Below are positions 8,358 to 16,607 of a stretch of DNA of 64,000 bases, piece after piece. The DNA comes from Smaragdicoccus niigatensis DSM 44881 = NBRC 103563 (lineage in GTDB: Bacteria; Actinomycetota; Actinomycetes; Mycobacteriales; Mycobacteriaceae), in the NCBI RefSeq assembly GCF_000380645.1, contig NZ_AQXZ01000008.1:1-64000 (forward strand). Direction: 5' to 3'. The first letter of the stretch is position 1, and every line of letters starts with the position of its first letter. Below the pieces are notes generated by a model. It did no database searches. It was not told where the DNA came from and saw only the letters and a program-made list of their open reading frames with translations. Both the position numbers and the translations under genes were made by a program.

Positions 8358-9536
8358 CTTCGCCGCCTGCAGGATCGACGGCGACAACCAGAACAGAATC
8401 GTCTGGTCGTACACGAAGTACCGCGGCTCACCGATCCGGTTGTGCACGAAGCCGACCGACAGTCCGTTGCTCGGGTCCGCCCAACCGCCCGAACCAGCGA
8501 AACCGATGTGTCCGAAGCCTTTCGGGACTCCGGCGAAGTGGAACGAGTGCAGTCCCAGTCGCCAGTTCATCGGCAGGAAGAGGGTCCTGTCGAGCGAGCG
8601 CTGCTGAACACTCGTCACGTTGCGGACAGTCGACGCGGACAGGAGGCGACCACCGGCGGTCTCACCTTCGCACGCGTAGGCGCTGTACATCTTGCCGAGC
8701 GCCCGGGCCGTGAGGACGCCGTTGGCGGCCGGCATCTCCGAACGCAGAATCGGTGGCGTCGTGCCGCGGATCAGCGCCTCGAAGTGTGGGACATAGACGG
8801 TGTTCAAGAAGCCGCCGACCGGGCCGGGGAGGCGCCGCGCGGCAGCCATGGCGGTCTGCCCGACCGCACCGCCGAACGCTACCTTTCCCACAAACTGAGA
8901 GGCCTTCGTGGGGGAGTGAGCCGGCGGTGTGCCCAAGTGGATGCCGTCGTCGTCGATCGGTTCCGCGATCTCCGTGCGGAACAGTTCCGCCATGCCCTTA
9001 CCGGTGATCGCGCGCGCGATGCCCGCGCACAACCAGCCGTACGTGAGCGAGTGATACGCCGACGCGCCGAAATGGTGGGTGGCCTGCGCAGCGGCGAGGC
9101 GTTCCTCCATGAGGCGGTGGTCGAGCATCTCCTCGAGATTCGATGCGACACCGGTCATGAGCCCCAGGCCGGCCTGGTGGGTCAGGACCATTCGGGTGGT
9201 GATGTGCCGCTTGCCGTTGGCGCCGAACTCCGGCCAGTATTCAGCGATCGGGGCGTCGTAGTCGAGCAGTCCGCGGTCCGCGAGACGGTGCAGAACGGTC
9301 GCGGCGACACCCTTGGTGGCGGAGAACGGAACCGCCGCGGTGTTGCTGTCCCACCGGGTGCGACCGCGATGATCGGCGACGCCCGACCAGATGTCGACGA
9401 CGGGCGTGCCGTGTTCGTAGATTGCGAGTGCGCCGCCGCCGCGATGACCGGCGAAGAGGCGGCCGAACTGACGGACAGGCGTGGCGAACCGGGCGTCGGC
9501 ATGGCCGTGCACACCCATGGGAAGGACCATCTGCAT
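8325..9536 (-). CDS. Serine hydrolase of the beta-lactamase class C / esterase family
   Basis: 403 residues. The nucleophile motif SxxK is visible as FSATKG (about 71-76), and a tyrosine motif region is seen in SLTYGWLCAG. A late HIGFAGSGGW segment takes the place of the KTG motif. In Mycobacteriales this fold (LipD/LipL/LipP group) usually gives cytoplasmic esterases rather than true beta-lactamases, and no signal peptide is present. The gene end lies inside the MFS coding end. Confidence 0.85.
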   Translation of the reverse strand: MQMVLPMGVHGHADARFATPVRQFGRLFAGHRGGGALAIYEHGTPVVDIWSGVADHRGRTRWDSNTAAVPFSATKGVAATVLHRLADRGLLDYDAPIAEYWPEFGANGKRHITTRMVLTHQAGLGLMTGVASNLEEMLDHRLMEERLAAAQATHHFGASAYHSLTYGWLCAGIARAITGKGMAELFRTEIAEPIDDDGIHLGTPPAHSPTKASQFVGKVAFGGAVGQTAMAAARRLPGPVGGFLNTVYVPHFEALIRGTTPPILRSEMPAANGVLTARALGKMYSAYACEGETAGGRLLSASTVRNVTSVQQRSLDRTLFLPMNWRLGLHSFHFAGVPKGFGHIGFAGSGGWADPSNGLSVGFVHNRIGEPRYFVYDQTILFWLSPSILQAAKSRPKVLQRSA

Positions 9537-9606
9537 CTGACATCACCTCTTTGTGACTACTGATGCCGCGCCACCATTGGCGCAGGTAGTGCCAGATTTA
9601 CTCCGA

Positions 9607-10320
9607 CTATGAGAGGCCCGCCGCCACTTCCGGCGAATCGGGATCATCTTGAGATTCGTCGCCGTTGAGGCGCAGCGAAGGCGACCCCGAGATCGCATCC
9701 CACGCTCCGTCGATCTGGTGTGTCAGGTCGATCTCGAGGCTCTTCTGGATCTCCGGCTTGTTCACTTCGTCGGTGATGTATTTGACGATGTACTTCTTGA
9801 TCTGATGATCGACCGCCGCGAAGATGCGGAGCAGTGCGCCCCGGGTGCCCTCGTGCTGAACCACGATCTGCACGTCCCGGGTCCGCGGCTTCTCGATCTC
9901 GATGAGGATCCGCAGGGGAGAGGCGGCGCGTACCCGAAGGCGAATGTGGATGTCGCCGTCGACGTCGAACTTGCTCGAATCGAGCGTCAGGTTGATCTTG
10001 AGCAGCACCTTGATCGGGATCGCGACATCGAAGTGCATCTCGCGGCCCAGCTTGCGATGTACGGCGACATCGCCGAGCGTGACGTCCGCGTCAACCTTCG
10101 CGAGGCCACCTGGGCCGACCGGCAGCGGGCCGAACTGGAACGACTGGCCCGACAGTTCACCCACCGAGGCGCGCACTTTGTCCGCGGTCACCGCGTATTC
10201 CACGAAAGCACGACCGAACTGCTCATATGAGATGTAGTTCGTTTTGGTCGGTGCCGTCGGCGCCGGCTCGGTGCTCTGCTCTGAGGTCTCCACGTTCGAA
10301 ATCTTAGGTGTATGAGACAA
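9607..10320 (-). CDS. Conserved hypothetical protein
   Basis: 237 residues, no signal peptide or membrane helix. The first 30 residues are a Pro/Thr/Glu-rich disordered tail. The core (about 30-215) alternates short hydrophobic strands (for example VLLKINLTLD, DIHIRLRVRAA) and ends in a helix with KKYIVKYITDEVNKPEI. A beta-rich lipid-binding fold is conceivable but not shown by any motif. It appears monocistronic, between the hydrolase (65 nt downstream) and a terminator of the next operon. Confidence 0.7.
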   Translation of the reverse strand: MSHTPKISNVETSEQSTEPAPTAPTKTNYISYEQFGRAFVEYAVTADKVRASVGELSGQSFQFGPLPVGPGGLAKVDADVTLGDVAVHRKLGREMHFDVAIPIKVLLKINLTLDSSKFDVDGDIHIRLRVRAASPLRILIEIEKPRTRDVQIVVQHEGTRGALLRIFAAVDHQIKKYIVKYITDEVNKPEIQKSLEIDLTHQIDGAWDAISGSPSLRLNGDESQDDPDSPEVAAGLS

Positions 10321-10337
10321 CGGGTGCCGATTAAACG

Positions 10338-10372
10338 CCTGCAGGGCCCGGCATCAAGCCAGGCCCTGCAGG
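10338..10372 (-). terminator. Intrinsic terminator of the multicopper oxidase operon
   Basis: Strong hairpin: CCTGCAGGGCC at 10338-10348 pairs with GGCCCTGCAGG at 10362-10372. The stem extends inward by GGC/GCC past one mismatch to a five-base loop. On the minus strand it is followed by CGTTTAAT. It lies 13 nt after the last gene of the operon. Confidence 0.75.
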
Positions 10373-10385
10373 TCGGAGCGTTGTT

Positions 10386-11072
10386 CTAGAGGTTGATGAT
10401 GGCGAAGTACGCGGCGATGACAGCGGTTGCCGCGAGTAGGCCGGCGGACACTCCGAGGACGGCCCGGGTGGCGTCCGGTCCCGACTTCCGCAGTGCCGGA
10501 ATGCCGAAACCGACGACTCCCACCGCCGCGATCGCTGCGATGGCGAACAGGTACCAGACCTCGGACGGAGTCGGGGTCGGCGCCGGAGTTGCCTCGCCTT
10601 TCGCGGTGACCTCACCGGCGGTGACCGTGGTCTCGAAGAGCGAACCGTCGCCGAGAACGAACGACATCGCGTACGGGTGACCCTCGATCCACGGATAGTC
10701 GATGATCACGTGCGCGGACGAACCCGCAGCGATCGGATCTTCGGCGCCCTCGAAGTTGGTGTACTGGTCCTGAATGAACAACTGCGCGACGCTGACCGGC
10801 TTGTCGCCGTTGTTCTTCAGGTCCATCTCGATCGTGCTCGGGGAGAACGCGGTGTTCTTCGCCTCGATCGTCGCGACCTCGGCGGCCGGTGTGGCTGGCG
10901 CCGCGGTGCTCTTCGAATGCAGTGCAGCGCCGAAGACGCCGGTCAGGATCGCCAGCGTGCCGACGAGGAGGCCGGCGATCGCGGCGACCAGCCACGACGG
11001 CCGACTGGCGAAGACCGCGTCGACGGATTCGGTGGCTTCTTCGAATGGGTCGTCCAGCTTTGTCTCGGTCAT
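10386..11072 (-). CDS. Membrane protein with extracytoplasmic cupredoxin-like domain
   Basis: 228 residues. One helix at about 28-50, an extracytoplasmic beta-rich part (about 60-155, with KNTAFSPSTIEMDLKNNGDKPVSVAQLF, resembling a plastocyanin-like fold), a Pro/Thr linker, and two C-terminal helices. The start ATG overlaps the oxidase stop (ATGA), so it is co-translated with it. It may hold the oxidase or its metal at the membrane; that role is inferred from context. No copper-ligand set is complete enough to call it metal-binding. Confidence 0.7.
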   Translation of the reverse strand: MTETKLDDPFEEATESVDAVFASRPSWLVAAIAGLLVGTLAILTGVFGAALHSKSTAAPATPAAEVATIEAKNTAFSPSTIEMDLKNNGDKPVSVAQLFIQDQYTNFEGAEDPIAAGSSAHVIIDYPWIEGHPYAMSFVLGDGSLFETTVTAGEVTAKGEATPAPTPTPSEVWYLFAIAAIAAVGVVGFGIPALRKSGPDATRAVLGVSAGLLAATAVIAAYFAIINL

Positions 11073-12106
11073 TCGGTCACCTCGAAGAAGCCCATCCAGC
11101 CGAGGTCAGCGAACTCGGACTTGTGTGCATGGAACATGAACTTGCCGGCGAAGGGGAACGTGACCTCGAGGATTCCGCGCTGGCCCTGTCCCTGGATGAT
11201 CGTGTCGGTGAACTCGGAGTGCACCAGGCTCGTACCCGTTGGGTAGTACTTGAAGAAGTTCGCGTGCAAATGGAAGCTGTTGATCGGGTCGTACTCGAGC
11301 ATGTTGCCGAGGTAGATCCGCACGAGCTTGTTCTTCTTCACCTGGATCGGCGCGTACATGTAGTGGAACGGGATCGCGTTCACGGCGTACATCTGGTTGC
11401 CCTCGCCGTCGAACGTCGTGTTCCAGCCGTTCTGGATCATGACCATTTCGTCGGCGTCCGGACGCCCGCCATCTGGGTCGATGATGAGCCCGGCGTACAT
11501 GCCGCGGGCGATGTGTTCGGCCAGTGGGTTCGCGTGGCAGTGGTACAGGTGGAATCCGAACGGCTCGGCGTCGATCTCGTACGTCGTTTCGCTGCCGGGC
11601 GCTACGAGTCCGGCTCCCTGTCCGGGTACGCCGTCCATCTCCGAGGGGTGGATGGAGTGGAAGTGCATCGTGTGCGGGTGCTTCGAGTTGTTGATGAAGC
11701 GGATCCGCAGGCGGTCGCCTTCGGTGGCACGCAGCGTCGGTCCGGGAGTGCGACCGTTGAAGAGCCAGGACGGGAACTTGACGCCCGGGGCGATCTCGAT
11801 GTCCTTGTCGCTCGCGGTGACGGTCCATTCGCGCAGCGTCCGGCCATTCGGCAGCGTGCTGACCTTGCCGTAGTCGAAGTCGCGCAGGATCTTCGTCGGG
11901 TCGAATCCGTTGATCGCCGGGTCGACGACGCCGCTGCCCCGGAAGGTGGCACCGGACATCACGCCGTGGCTGTGCGACTCTTCGCTGTGGAGGGGTGCTG
12001 CGCCGGCAAGTTGCCGTGCTCCGAACGTGGCGCCGGCTACTCCGAGCAGTGCGCCACCGGCCAAGAATCCGCGCCGAGTCGGGCCGGGGTTCGAGTCAGC
12101 TGTCAT
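11069..12106 (-). CDS. Two-domain multicopper oxidase, Tat-exported
   Basis: 345 residues. A twin-arginine signal (TRRGFLAGG, about 10-18) predicts folded export. Copper ligands are plain: HFHSIH (T2/T3), then HLYHCHANPLAEHIARGM with the Cys-His...His...Met spacing of a type-1 site, and in domain two HLHANFF and MFHAHKSE. The layout resembles two-domain laccases and copper nitrite reductases; Cu(I)/Fe(II)/Mn(II) or phenol oxidation with O2 is possible. The start is coupled to a 6-codon upstream ORF, with a DtxR-like box at the promoter. Confidence 0.88.
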   Translation of the reverse strand: MTADSNPGPTRRGFLAGGALLGVAGATFGARQLAGAAPLHSEESHSHGVMSGATFRGSGVVDPAINGFDPTKILRDFDYGKVSTLPNGRTLREWTVTASDKDIEIAPGVKFPSWLFNGRTPGPTLRATEGDRLRIRFINNSKHPHTMHFHSIHPSEMDGVPGQGAGLVAPGSETTYEIDAEPFGFHLYHCHANPLAEHIARGMYAGLIIDPDGGRPDADEMVMIQNGWNTTFDGEGNQMYAVNAIPFHYMYAPIQVKKNKLVRIYLGNMLEYDPINSFHLHANFFKYYPTGTSLVHSEFTDTIIQGQGQRGILEVTFPFAGKFMFHAHKSEFADLGWMGFFEVTE

Positions 12107-12123
12107 TGGTATCGGCCTCGCAT
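12103..12123 (-). CDS. Possible 6-codon leader ORF before the multicopper oxidase
   Basis: ATG at 12123 follows a perfect AGGAGG (12131-12136) with 7-nt spacing, the best ribosome site in the region. It encodes MRGRYQ and stops at a TGA that overlaps the oxidase ATG (A-TGA). The oxidase ATG itself has no good Shine-Dalgarno sequence at a proper distance. Coupled translation through the leader is the simplest reading. The short length means it could also be chance. Confidence 0.4.
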   Translation of the reverse strand: MRGRYQ

Positions 12124-12136
12124 TACCGCACCTCCT

Positions 12137-12156
12137 ATGGGCCTGGCAGGGCCCAT
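12137..12156. promoter_or_regulatory. Leader hairpin next to the Shine-Dalgarno sequence
   Basis: Arms ATGGGCC (12137-12143) and GGCCCAT (12150-12156) with a six-base loop. On the minus strand it is directly followed by the AGGAGG site of the leader ORF. On the plus strand it is followed by six T residues, like an intrinsic terminator, but no plus-strand gene precedes it. It may shape ribosome access or insulate against antisense transcription. Confidence 0.45.
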
Positions 12157-12181
12157 TTTTTCGGTCGTCACAAGTTTCATT

Positions 12182-12200
12182 TTAGGTGAGGCGAAGTTTA
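12182..12200. promoter_or_regulatory. DtxR/IdeR-like box at the multicopper oxidase promoter
   Basis: TTAGGTGAGGCGAAGTTTA matches the 19-bp mycobacterial iron box at 14 positions. It overlaps a minus-strand -10-like TAAAAT (12184-12179), a position for repression. A wider inverted repeat, TTTTAGGTG (12180-12188) and CACCTAAAA (12209-12217), surrounds it. A manganese- or copper-responsive repressor could bind instead. Confidence 0.45.
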
Positions 12201-12255
12201 GCCCTCTACACCTAAAACGGTAGCCGCAAAGATGCCGGTATTGCACTCTTCTAGC

Positions 12256-12296
12256 CAAATTGCGCAGGACACAACGGCTATCGCAAATTGCTCAGG
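12256..12296. repeat. Short direct repeat upstream of the multicopper oxidase
   Basis: CAAATTGCGCAGG (12256-12268) and CAAATTGCTCAGG (12284-12296) differ at one base and are 28 bp apart. They lie in the 234-bp gap between the SpoIIE-type gene end and the oxidase start. They could be paired protein sites; nothing else is seen in this gap. Confidence 0.35.
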
Positions 12297-12340
12297 TGTC
12301 ACACAGTTAGGGAAACCTACGTTCTGGACGTGTCGGCAGG

Positions 12341-14098
12341 TCAGGCGAGTGCGCCGTGCACCCGCATCGTGACGAGGGTTCCAGCGTCGTTGGTCGAAAT
12401 GTCCGTCTCGTCGGTCAGGGCTCGAATGAGTGAAATTCCGCGTCCGCGCTGACCGGAATCCGCCGCGGGTGGCTGCCACAAACCGGCGTCCCGAATGGAA
12501 ACGACGACGTCGTGATTGTCGACGGACGCTTTGATGTCGACGCGACCCGAGTCGACGTTGCGGTAGGCGTGCTCAATGGCGTTCGTCGCCGCTTCGGCGA
12601 CCGCCAGGACGATGTCGCTGACCTTGGCCGTCTCCACACCGCCGAGGCGGAGCCACGTCGTCAGATCCTGCCGGATCGTGGCGAGGCTGTCCGGAGTCGC
12701 CGCGAGGTCCAGGTCCAGCGGGAGCGGTGGCTGTCGGTAGACGACCATCGCGATGTCGTCGTCGTATCCGACGCTCGGCCGCATCCAGGACAGAATGCGA
12801 TCGGCCAGGACGTCCGGCTTCCGGTTCGCCGAGGTCCGGATCATCGCGGTCAGATCCGAGATGCCGTCGTCGATCGACAGACCGCGCCGTTCGACCAGGC
12901 CGTCGGTGTACCAGACCACGGTGGCGCCGGGCGGAATGACGAGGTGGGCGTCCGGTCGGCGACGGCCAGGCACGGCCGCGAGCGGCACACCGCGCCCACC
13001 GACGATTTCGCCGAACGTGCCGTTCGGGCCCGCCCACAGCGCCGGCATGTGGCCGGCGCTGCTCGTGGACATCTCGCCGGTGCACGGATCGATGATCGAG
13101 ACGCAGACCGTCGTGCACAGGGCTCCGGGGATGCGTGCGGCGACCGCGTCGAGCCCTTCGAGTACCGCAGCCGGTCGAACGTCCTGCAGGAGCAGCGCTC
13201 GACTGGCGCTTCGCAGCTGTGACATCACCACCGCGGCTTCCAGGCCACGGCCGACGCAATCGCCCGTCACCACGGCAATTCGGTTGCGGGACAGGGAAAC
13301 TACGTCGTACCAGTCGCCACCGACCTCCAATGGCGAGACAGCCGGCTCATAGCGGAAGGCGAACCCGGCGGGGCGGTCGACCGGGCCGAGCATCGCGCGC
13401 TGCAGGGTCATCGAGATGTCGCGCGCCTGCAGGTAATCGGCTTTCTCGCGGGCCCGGGCGAGTTGGTCCGCGGTGACATCGCGAATCGTGCCGACGTACG
13501 TTCCGGTACGGCCATGCGGTCCGCGGACCGGGTGCGAGTTGATCGCGACCCAGACCCGCCGACCCGTCTTGTGGGTGATCGCCAGCAGTCGTCGGCCGGT
13601 GAGCTTGTACGAGTCGTCGCCGTCCTCGGGAACCCAGGGGTAGGGCCAGTCGAACGGCACTCCTTCGGCGTCGTAGCCAGTGATCGACGCGAACGCGGCA
13701 TTGATCTCGACGACCGACGACCTCGAATCGGCGACGAAGAACCCGTCCTGCAGCGAGTCGACGAGCGCGGTGCGGAACGCGTCGCGTTCGGCGAGATCGT
13801 CGGCGCGAGCCCGCTGTTGCTGGTGCTGTCGCGTCTCGTCGAGGAAGCCGCGGGTCGCGACATCGAGCGCGGCCAAGGTCTGCAGCAGGAATTGCAGTGC
13901 GAGTTCTTCGCCGCCGGGCTCCTTGCGCACCTCGGCAAGTAGGCGCATGTGCGTTTCCGCGACCTCGAGAAGGCTGATTCCCTCTTCGAGGAAGAGTCGG
14001 CCGAGTTCGTGCCCCGCTTCGAGACTCTCCTCGCTGCGTTCGCGAACGTAGCGGCGCAGAGCTTCGCTGTACGCTGCGGCGAATTTGCTAGCAGGCAT
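12341..14098 (-). CDS. SpoIIE/RsbP-type phosphatase with PAS and ATPase domains
   Basis: 585 residues. Order: helical RsbRD-like N-terminal part (about 1-100), PAS domain (about 105-215, with GYDAEGVPF and VGTIRDVT), PP2C/SpoIIE phosphatase (about 240-440, metal Asp in GGDWYDV, then DCVGRGLEAA and YDDDIAMVV), and a HATPase_c anti-sigma-like domain (about 455-585, with EAATNAIEHAYR and GRGISLIRAL). It thus joins a sensor, a phosphatase for an anti-anti-sigma factor and an RsbW-like kinase in one chain. It is the last gene of the rsbRST operon and lies 6 nt after the PP2C gene. Confidence 0.88.
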   Translation of the reverse strand: MPASKFAAAYSEALRRYVRERSEESLEAGHELGRLFLEEGISLLEVAETHMRLLAEVRKEPGGEELALQFLLQTLAALDVATRGFLDETRQHQQQRARADDLAERDAFRTALVDSLQDGFFVADSRSSVVEINAAFASITGYDAEGVPFDWPYPWVPEDGDDSYKLTGRRLLAITHKTGRRVWVAINSHPVRGPHGRTGTYVGTIRDVTADQLARAREKADYLQARDISMTLQRAMLGPVDRPAGFAFRYEPAVSPLEVGGDWYDVVSLSRNRIAVVTGDCVGRGLEAAVVMSQLRSASRALLLQDVRPAAVLEGLDAVAARIPGALCTTVCVSIIDPCTGEMSTSSAGHMPALWAGPNGTFGEIVGGRGVPLAAVPGRRRPDAHLVIPPGATVVWYTDGLVERRGLSIDDGISDLTAMIRTSANRKPDVLADRILSWMRPSVGYDDDIAMVVYRQPPLPLDLDLAATPDSLATIRQDLTTWLRLGGVETAKVSDIVLAVAEAATNAIEHAYRNVDSGRVDIKASVDNHDVVVSIRDAGLWQPPAADSGQRGRGISLIRALTDETDISTNDAGTLVTMRVHGALA

Positions 14099-14104
14099 GG
14101 CGAA

Positions 14105-14746
14105 TCACTGTGGTGTCCCGCGGTGGCGGACCACGAGGACGAGCGAGTCGTCGGTCGACTTCGAGCGGGTCGCGACGAGGTCTTCGGCGATCTCCCGAGT
14201 CTGGCTCGATAGGTTGACCGATGCGGACTCGTCGGTGCCGAGACCATCAGTGGCGATGACCAGCAGGTCGCCGGTACGAACCGGGATCGTCTGGGCTTCG
14301 AAGACCGACGGGAGGCTGTAGCCGACGATGCCGCCGAAGTTCAGCGCGGTGGCCCGGACCATGGGACCGCCCGGCGCGACAGCGACCAGACTTGCCCGGA
14401 CGTTGCCGATGCCGATCCAGGAGATCGAACTCGGGGAGAAACTCACCAGCGTGACCGCGGCCCCGCGCGTGTTCGCCAACGCCCGGTGACACAGCAGGAT
14501 CAGGACGTCGAGTGGCTCGGCGGGGTTCTCGCTGAGCACGGCGGCCGCACGATGCGCCGCGTCGAACGCGGCATCCCCATGACCGAGGCCGTCGATGGCC
14601 CCGAACAGCGCGGAGCCGTCGCCGGTATCGAGGGCGACGAAGTGATCGCCCGAAACGTTCTCCCCGGGTAGCGCACGTCCGGCCGCGGCCCATTCGGCGG
14701 AACCGATTCGCCCTTGCTCCTGCACCAGATTCAGACCCATTTCCAC
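14105..14746 (-). CDS. RsbX-like PP2C/SpoIIE phosphatase
   Basis: 213 residues, the size of Bacillus RsbX. Phosphatase motifs include ENVSGDHF, FGAIDGLGHGDAA and TDGLGTDES, giving the expected metal aspartates. In stressosome systems RsbX removes phosphate from RsbS and RsbR to reset the switch. Its start lies within the end of the rsbT-like gene (16-bp overlap), which supports co-translation and the RsbX assignment. Confidence 0.82.
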   Translation of the reverse strand: MEMGLNLVQEQGRIGSAEWAAAGRALPGENVSGDHFVALDTGDGSALFGAIDGLGHGDAAFDAAHRAAAVLSENPAEPLDVLILLCHRALANTRGAAVTLVSFSPSSISWIGIGNVRASLVAVAPGGPMVRATALNFGGIVGYSLPSVFEAQTIPVRTGDLLVIATDGLGTDESASVNLSSQTREIAEDLVATRSKSTDDSLVLVVRHRGTPQ

Positions 14747-15153
14747 ATTTCGACGACGGTCCCGGCGCCGACCTCGGAGTGAACCTCGAGTCGATCCATC
14801 AGTCGTTTGGCGCCCGGAAGGCCGAGTCCCAGCCCTTTGCCGCTGGAGTACCCGTCTTCGAGCGCGCGCGAAACGTCCGCGATTCCCGGTCCGTTGTCGT
14901 GCGCTCGAACGACGAATGCCGTTCGACCATCATACTTTTCGACCGAAAAGTGGATTTCACCGCGATCGGCGTAGCTCGTGATGTTCCGGGCGACTTCGGA
15001 AATCGCCGTGGCGATCATGGTGACGTCGGTGAGCGTGAAGCCGAGCCGAGTAGCGAGTTCCCGGCCCGATTGCCGTGCCTTGACGATGTCGTCAGGGCTG
15101 TCGACAGCGACCACCGTCACATCCGTCCGCTCATCGTCCACCGTCGCGCACAT
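14731..15153 (-). CDS. rsbT: RsbT-like serine kinase (HATPase_c)
   Basis: About 140 residues from ATG 15153; GTG 15141 (137 residues) is also possible and has the better-placed AAGGA. The GHKL fold is clear: AISEVARNITSYA (N box), NGPGIAD (G1), and GKGLGLGLPGAKRLMD (G2 and lid). RsbT phosphorylates RsbS and RsbR in the stressosome and, once freed, activates a PP2C phosphatase. The gene overlaps rsbS upstream and the RsbX-like gene downstream, so stoichiometry is likely coupled. Confidence 0.88.
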   Translation of the reverse strand: MCATVDDERTDVTVVAVDSPDDIVKARQSGRELATRLGFTLTDVTMIATAISEVARNITSYADRGEIHFSVEKYDGRTAFVVRAHDNGPGIADVSRALEDGYSSGKGLGLGLPGAKRLMDRLEVHSEVGAGTVVEMWKWV

Positions 15154-15520
15154 CCTTGCTTCGGCGTTTCGAGAGTTGGTGGTCGAGCAACGCCAGACCT
15201 TCCTCGAGGTCGAGCGCCAGAGACATGTCGTTGAAGGTGAGCCCGAGTTGGACCATCGAGAACGCGACGTCGGGCTGGACGCCGACGATGACGGTGTCCG
15301 CGCCACGGAGTCGCGTCATGTGCGCAATCGTCTGTAGGGCGCGGGCCGCGAACGAGTCCATGACATCGATCGCCGTCACGTCGACGATGATCCCCTGGGA
15401 GCGGAAGCGACTGACCCGCTCCATGAGGTCGTCTTGCAGACGCTGGGCGTCGGTGTCCGAGAGCTCTGCCTGAACGGTTGCGATCAGGTAGTAGCCCTGT
15501 TTGAGAATGGGTACTGGCAT
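15131..15520 (-). CDS. rsbS: RsbS-like STAS protein of the stressosome
   Basis: 129 residues, a single STAS domain. The phospho-acceptor serine equivalent to Bacillus RsbS Ser59 is in VMDSFAARAL (about 54-63). GVQPDVAFSMVQLGL matches the second conserved STAS segment. RsbS with RsbR builds the stressosome shell that holds RsbT. It lies 16 nt after rsbR in the same operon. Confidence 0.9.
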   Translation of the reverse strand: MPVPILKQGYYLIATVQAELSDTDAQRLQDDLMERVSRFRSQGIIVDVTAIDVMDSFAARALQTIAHMTRLRGADTVIVGVQPDVAFSMVQLGLTFNDMSLALDLEEGLALLDHQLSKRRSKDVRDGGR

Positions 15521-15536
15521 CGATTAGTCCGCTACG

Positions 15537-16421
15537 TCAGCGCTGGTCGCGGCCGTCGCCGGCGCGCGTGACCTCGTAGCCGAGGAGTCGCTCGGCCTCT
15601 TCGATACCACCCTGGAGGTCACCGACCGCGTTCATCTTCGACAGGTCGAGACCGATGGTGACCAGGGTCAGGGCGATCTCCGACGACAGGCCGGTGATGA
15701 TGACGTTCGCACCCATGAGGCCGGACGCGTCGACGGTCTGCACGAGGTGGTTCGCCACCGTGGAGTCGATGGTCGGAACACCGGTGATGTCGATGACGAC
15801 GACCTTCGCGCGGTTGGCGCGGATGGCTCGCAGCAGCTGCTCGGTGAGCTGGCGGGCGCGCTGGCCGTCGAGGACACCGATGATGGGGAGGATGAGGAGC
15901 TGCTCACGAACCTGGAGAACCGGGGTCGACAGCTCGCGGATGGCCTCCTGCTGCTGGCGAATGATGCGCTCGCGCTCTTGGACGAAGGACACGCCCACGG
16001 TGTTCGCGATTCGGTTCGCGGCCGGCTCGTACGCGTCGAGAACTCGGTTCAGCAGTTCGAAGTCGGACTGGTACTTCTCGAACAGCGAACGGGCGAGAAC
16101 GTCTCGAAGCAGAAGCACGATGCCGAGGACTTCGTCGGTCTCGACGCCTCGCGGAATGATGCGCTCGGACAGGTTCCGCGCGTAGGCCTGCAGGGCCTCG
16201 ACCGAACCCGTCTCGAGCACCTCGACGTAGTTGTCGTACACCGACGTCGCTTCGGAGAAGATCTCGTCCTGCGTCATCGCGGTGAGCAGTCGGGCGTTGG
16301 TGATACGACGTGCCCATTCCTCACGCAGCGCGGAACGGTTCTGCCGGAGGTGCTCGACGAGGAGGGGGAGCAGCGTGTCCGAGGAATTACTCGGTGCGAC
16401 TGCGGTGGAGGTGTCTGACAC
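15537..16421 (-). CDS. rsbR: RsbR-like stressosome sensor
   Basis: 294 residues from GTG 16421, which has AGGGG 7 nt upstream; the longer open frame to 16580 lacks coding character. The N-terminal half (about 15-150) is the helical, globin-like RsbR sensor domain. A linker helix rich in Glu/Arg/Gln follows, then a C-terminal STAS domain (about 165-275) with VPTIDSTVANHL. It forms the first gene of rsbR-rsbS-rsbT-PP2C-SpoIIE. No sigma factor gene is linked. Confidence 0.88.
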   Translation of the reverse strand: MSDTSTAVAPSNSSDTLLPLLVEHLRQNRSALREEWARRITNARLLTAMTQDEIFSEATSVYDNYVEVLETGSVEALQAYARNLSERIIPRGVETDEVLGIVLLLRDVLARSLFEKYQSDFELLNRVLDAYEPAANRIANTVGVSFVQERERIIRQQQEAIRELSTPVLQVREQLLILPIIGVLDGQRARQLTEQLLRAIRANRAKVVVIDITGVPTIDSTVANHLVQTVDASGLMGANVIITGLSSEIALTLVTIGLDLSKMNAVGDLQGGIEEAERLLGYEVTRAGDGRDQR

Positions 16422-16505
16422 GGTCAACCCCTGCGTTTCGGGCGGGCGGAAACAAGGCCCGCGTGCACTGCGTTCCGGCTTGCACCATATACCGACAAAT
16501 TCGAT

Positions 16506-16530
16506 GTTTGGCAGCCTTCTCGCGTGGGTA
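16506..16530 (+). promoter_or_regulatory. SigF/SigB-type promoter of the rsbV-like gene
   Basis: GTTT (16506-16509), a 16-bp spacer, then GGGTA (16526-16530) matches the actinobacterial SigF consensus GTTT-N15-17-GGGTA. The predicted start of transcription is near 16537, about 70 nt before the ATG. It would place the anti-anti-sigma gene under the stress sigma factor it helps release. Confidence 0.65.
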
Positions 16531-16561
16531 AAACACAAGTCGGCAACGGTATGTGGCTGAC

Positions 16562-16584
16562 AGCGGTGAGGGTGACTCACCGCT
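16562..16584 (+). promoter_or_regulatory. Hairpin in the rsbV-like leader, attenuator-like
   Basis: Perfect 9-bp arms AGCGGTGAG and CTCACCGCT with a five-base loop, followed by ACTTTTC. It lies between the SigF-type promoter and the start codon. It could be an attenuator of the plus transcript or a terminator seen from the opposite strand. Confidence 0.45.
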
Positions 16585-16607
16585 ACTTTTCATGCAGAGT
16601 GGAGACC

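Noticed and set aside
12137-12161. Plus-strand intrinsic terminator before the oxidase
   Set aside because: Hairpin plus six T is present, but no plus-strand gene ends nearby; kept only as a leader hairpin.
16524-16607. Upstream extension of the rsbV-like protein
   Set aside because: The extra 28 codons overlap the SigF-type -10 box and hairpin and do not look like STAS sequence.
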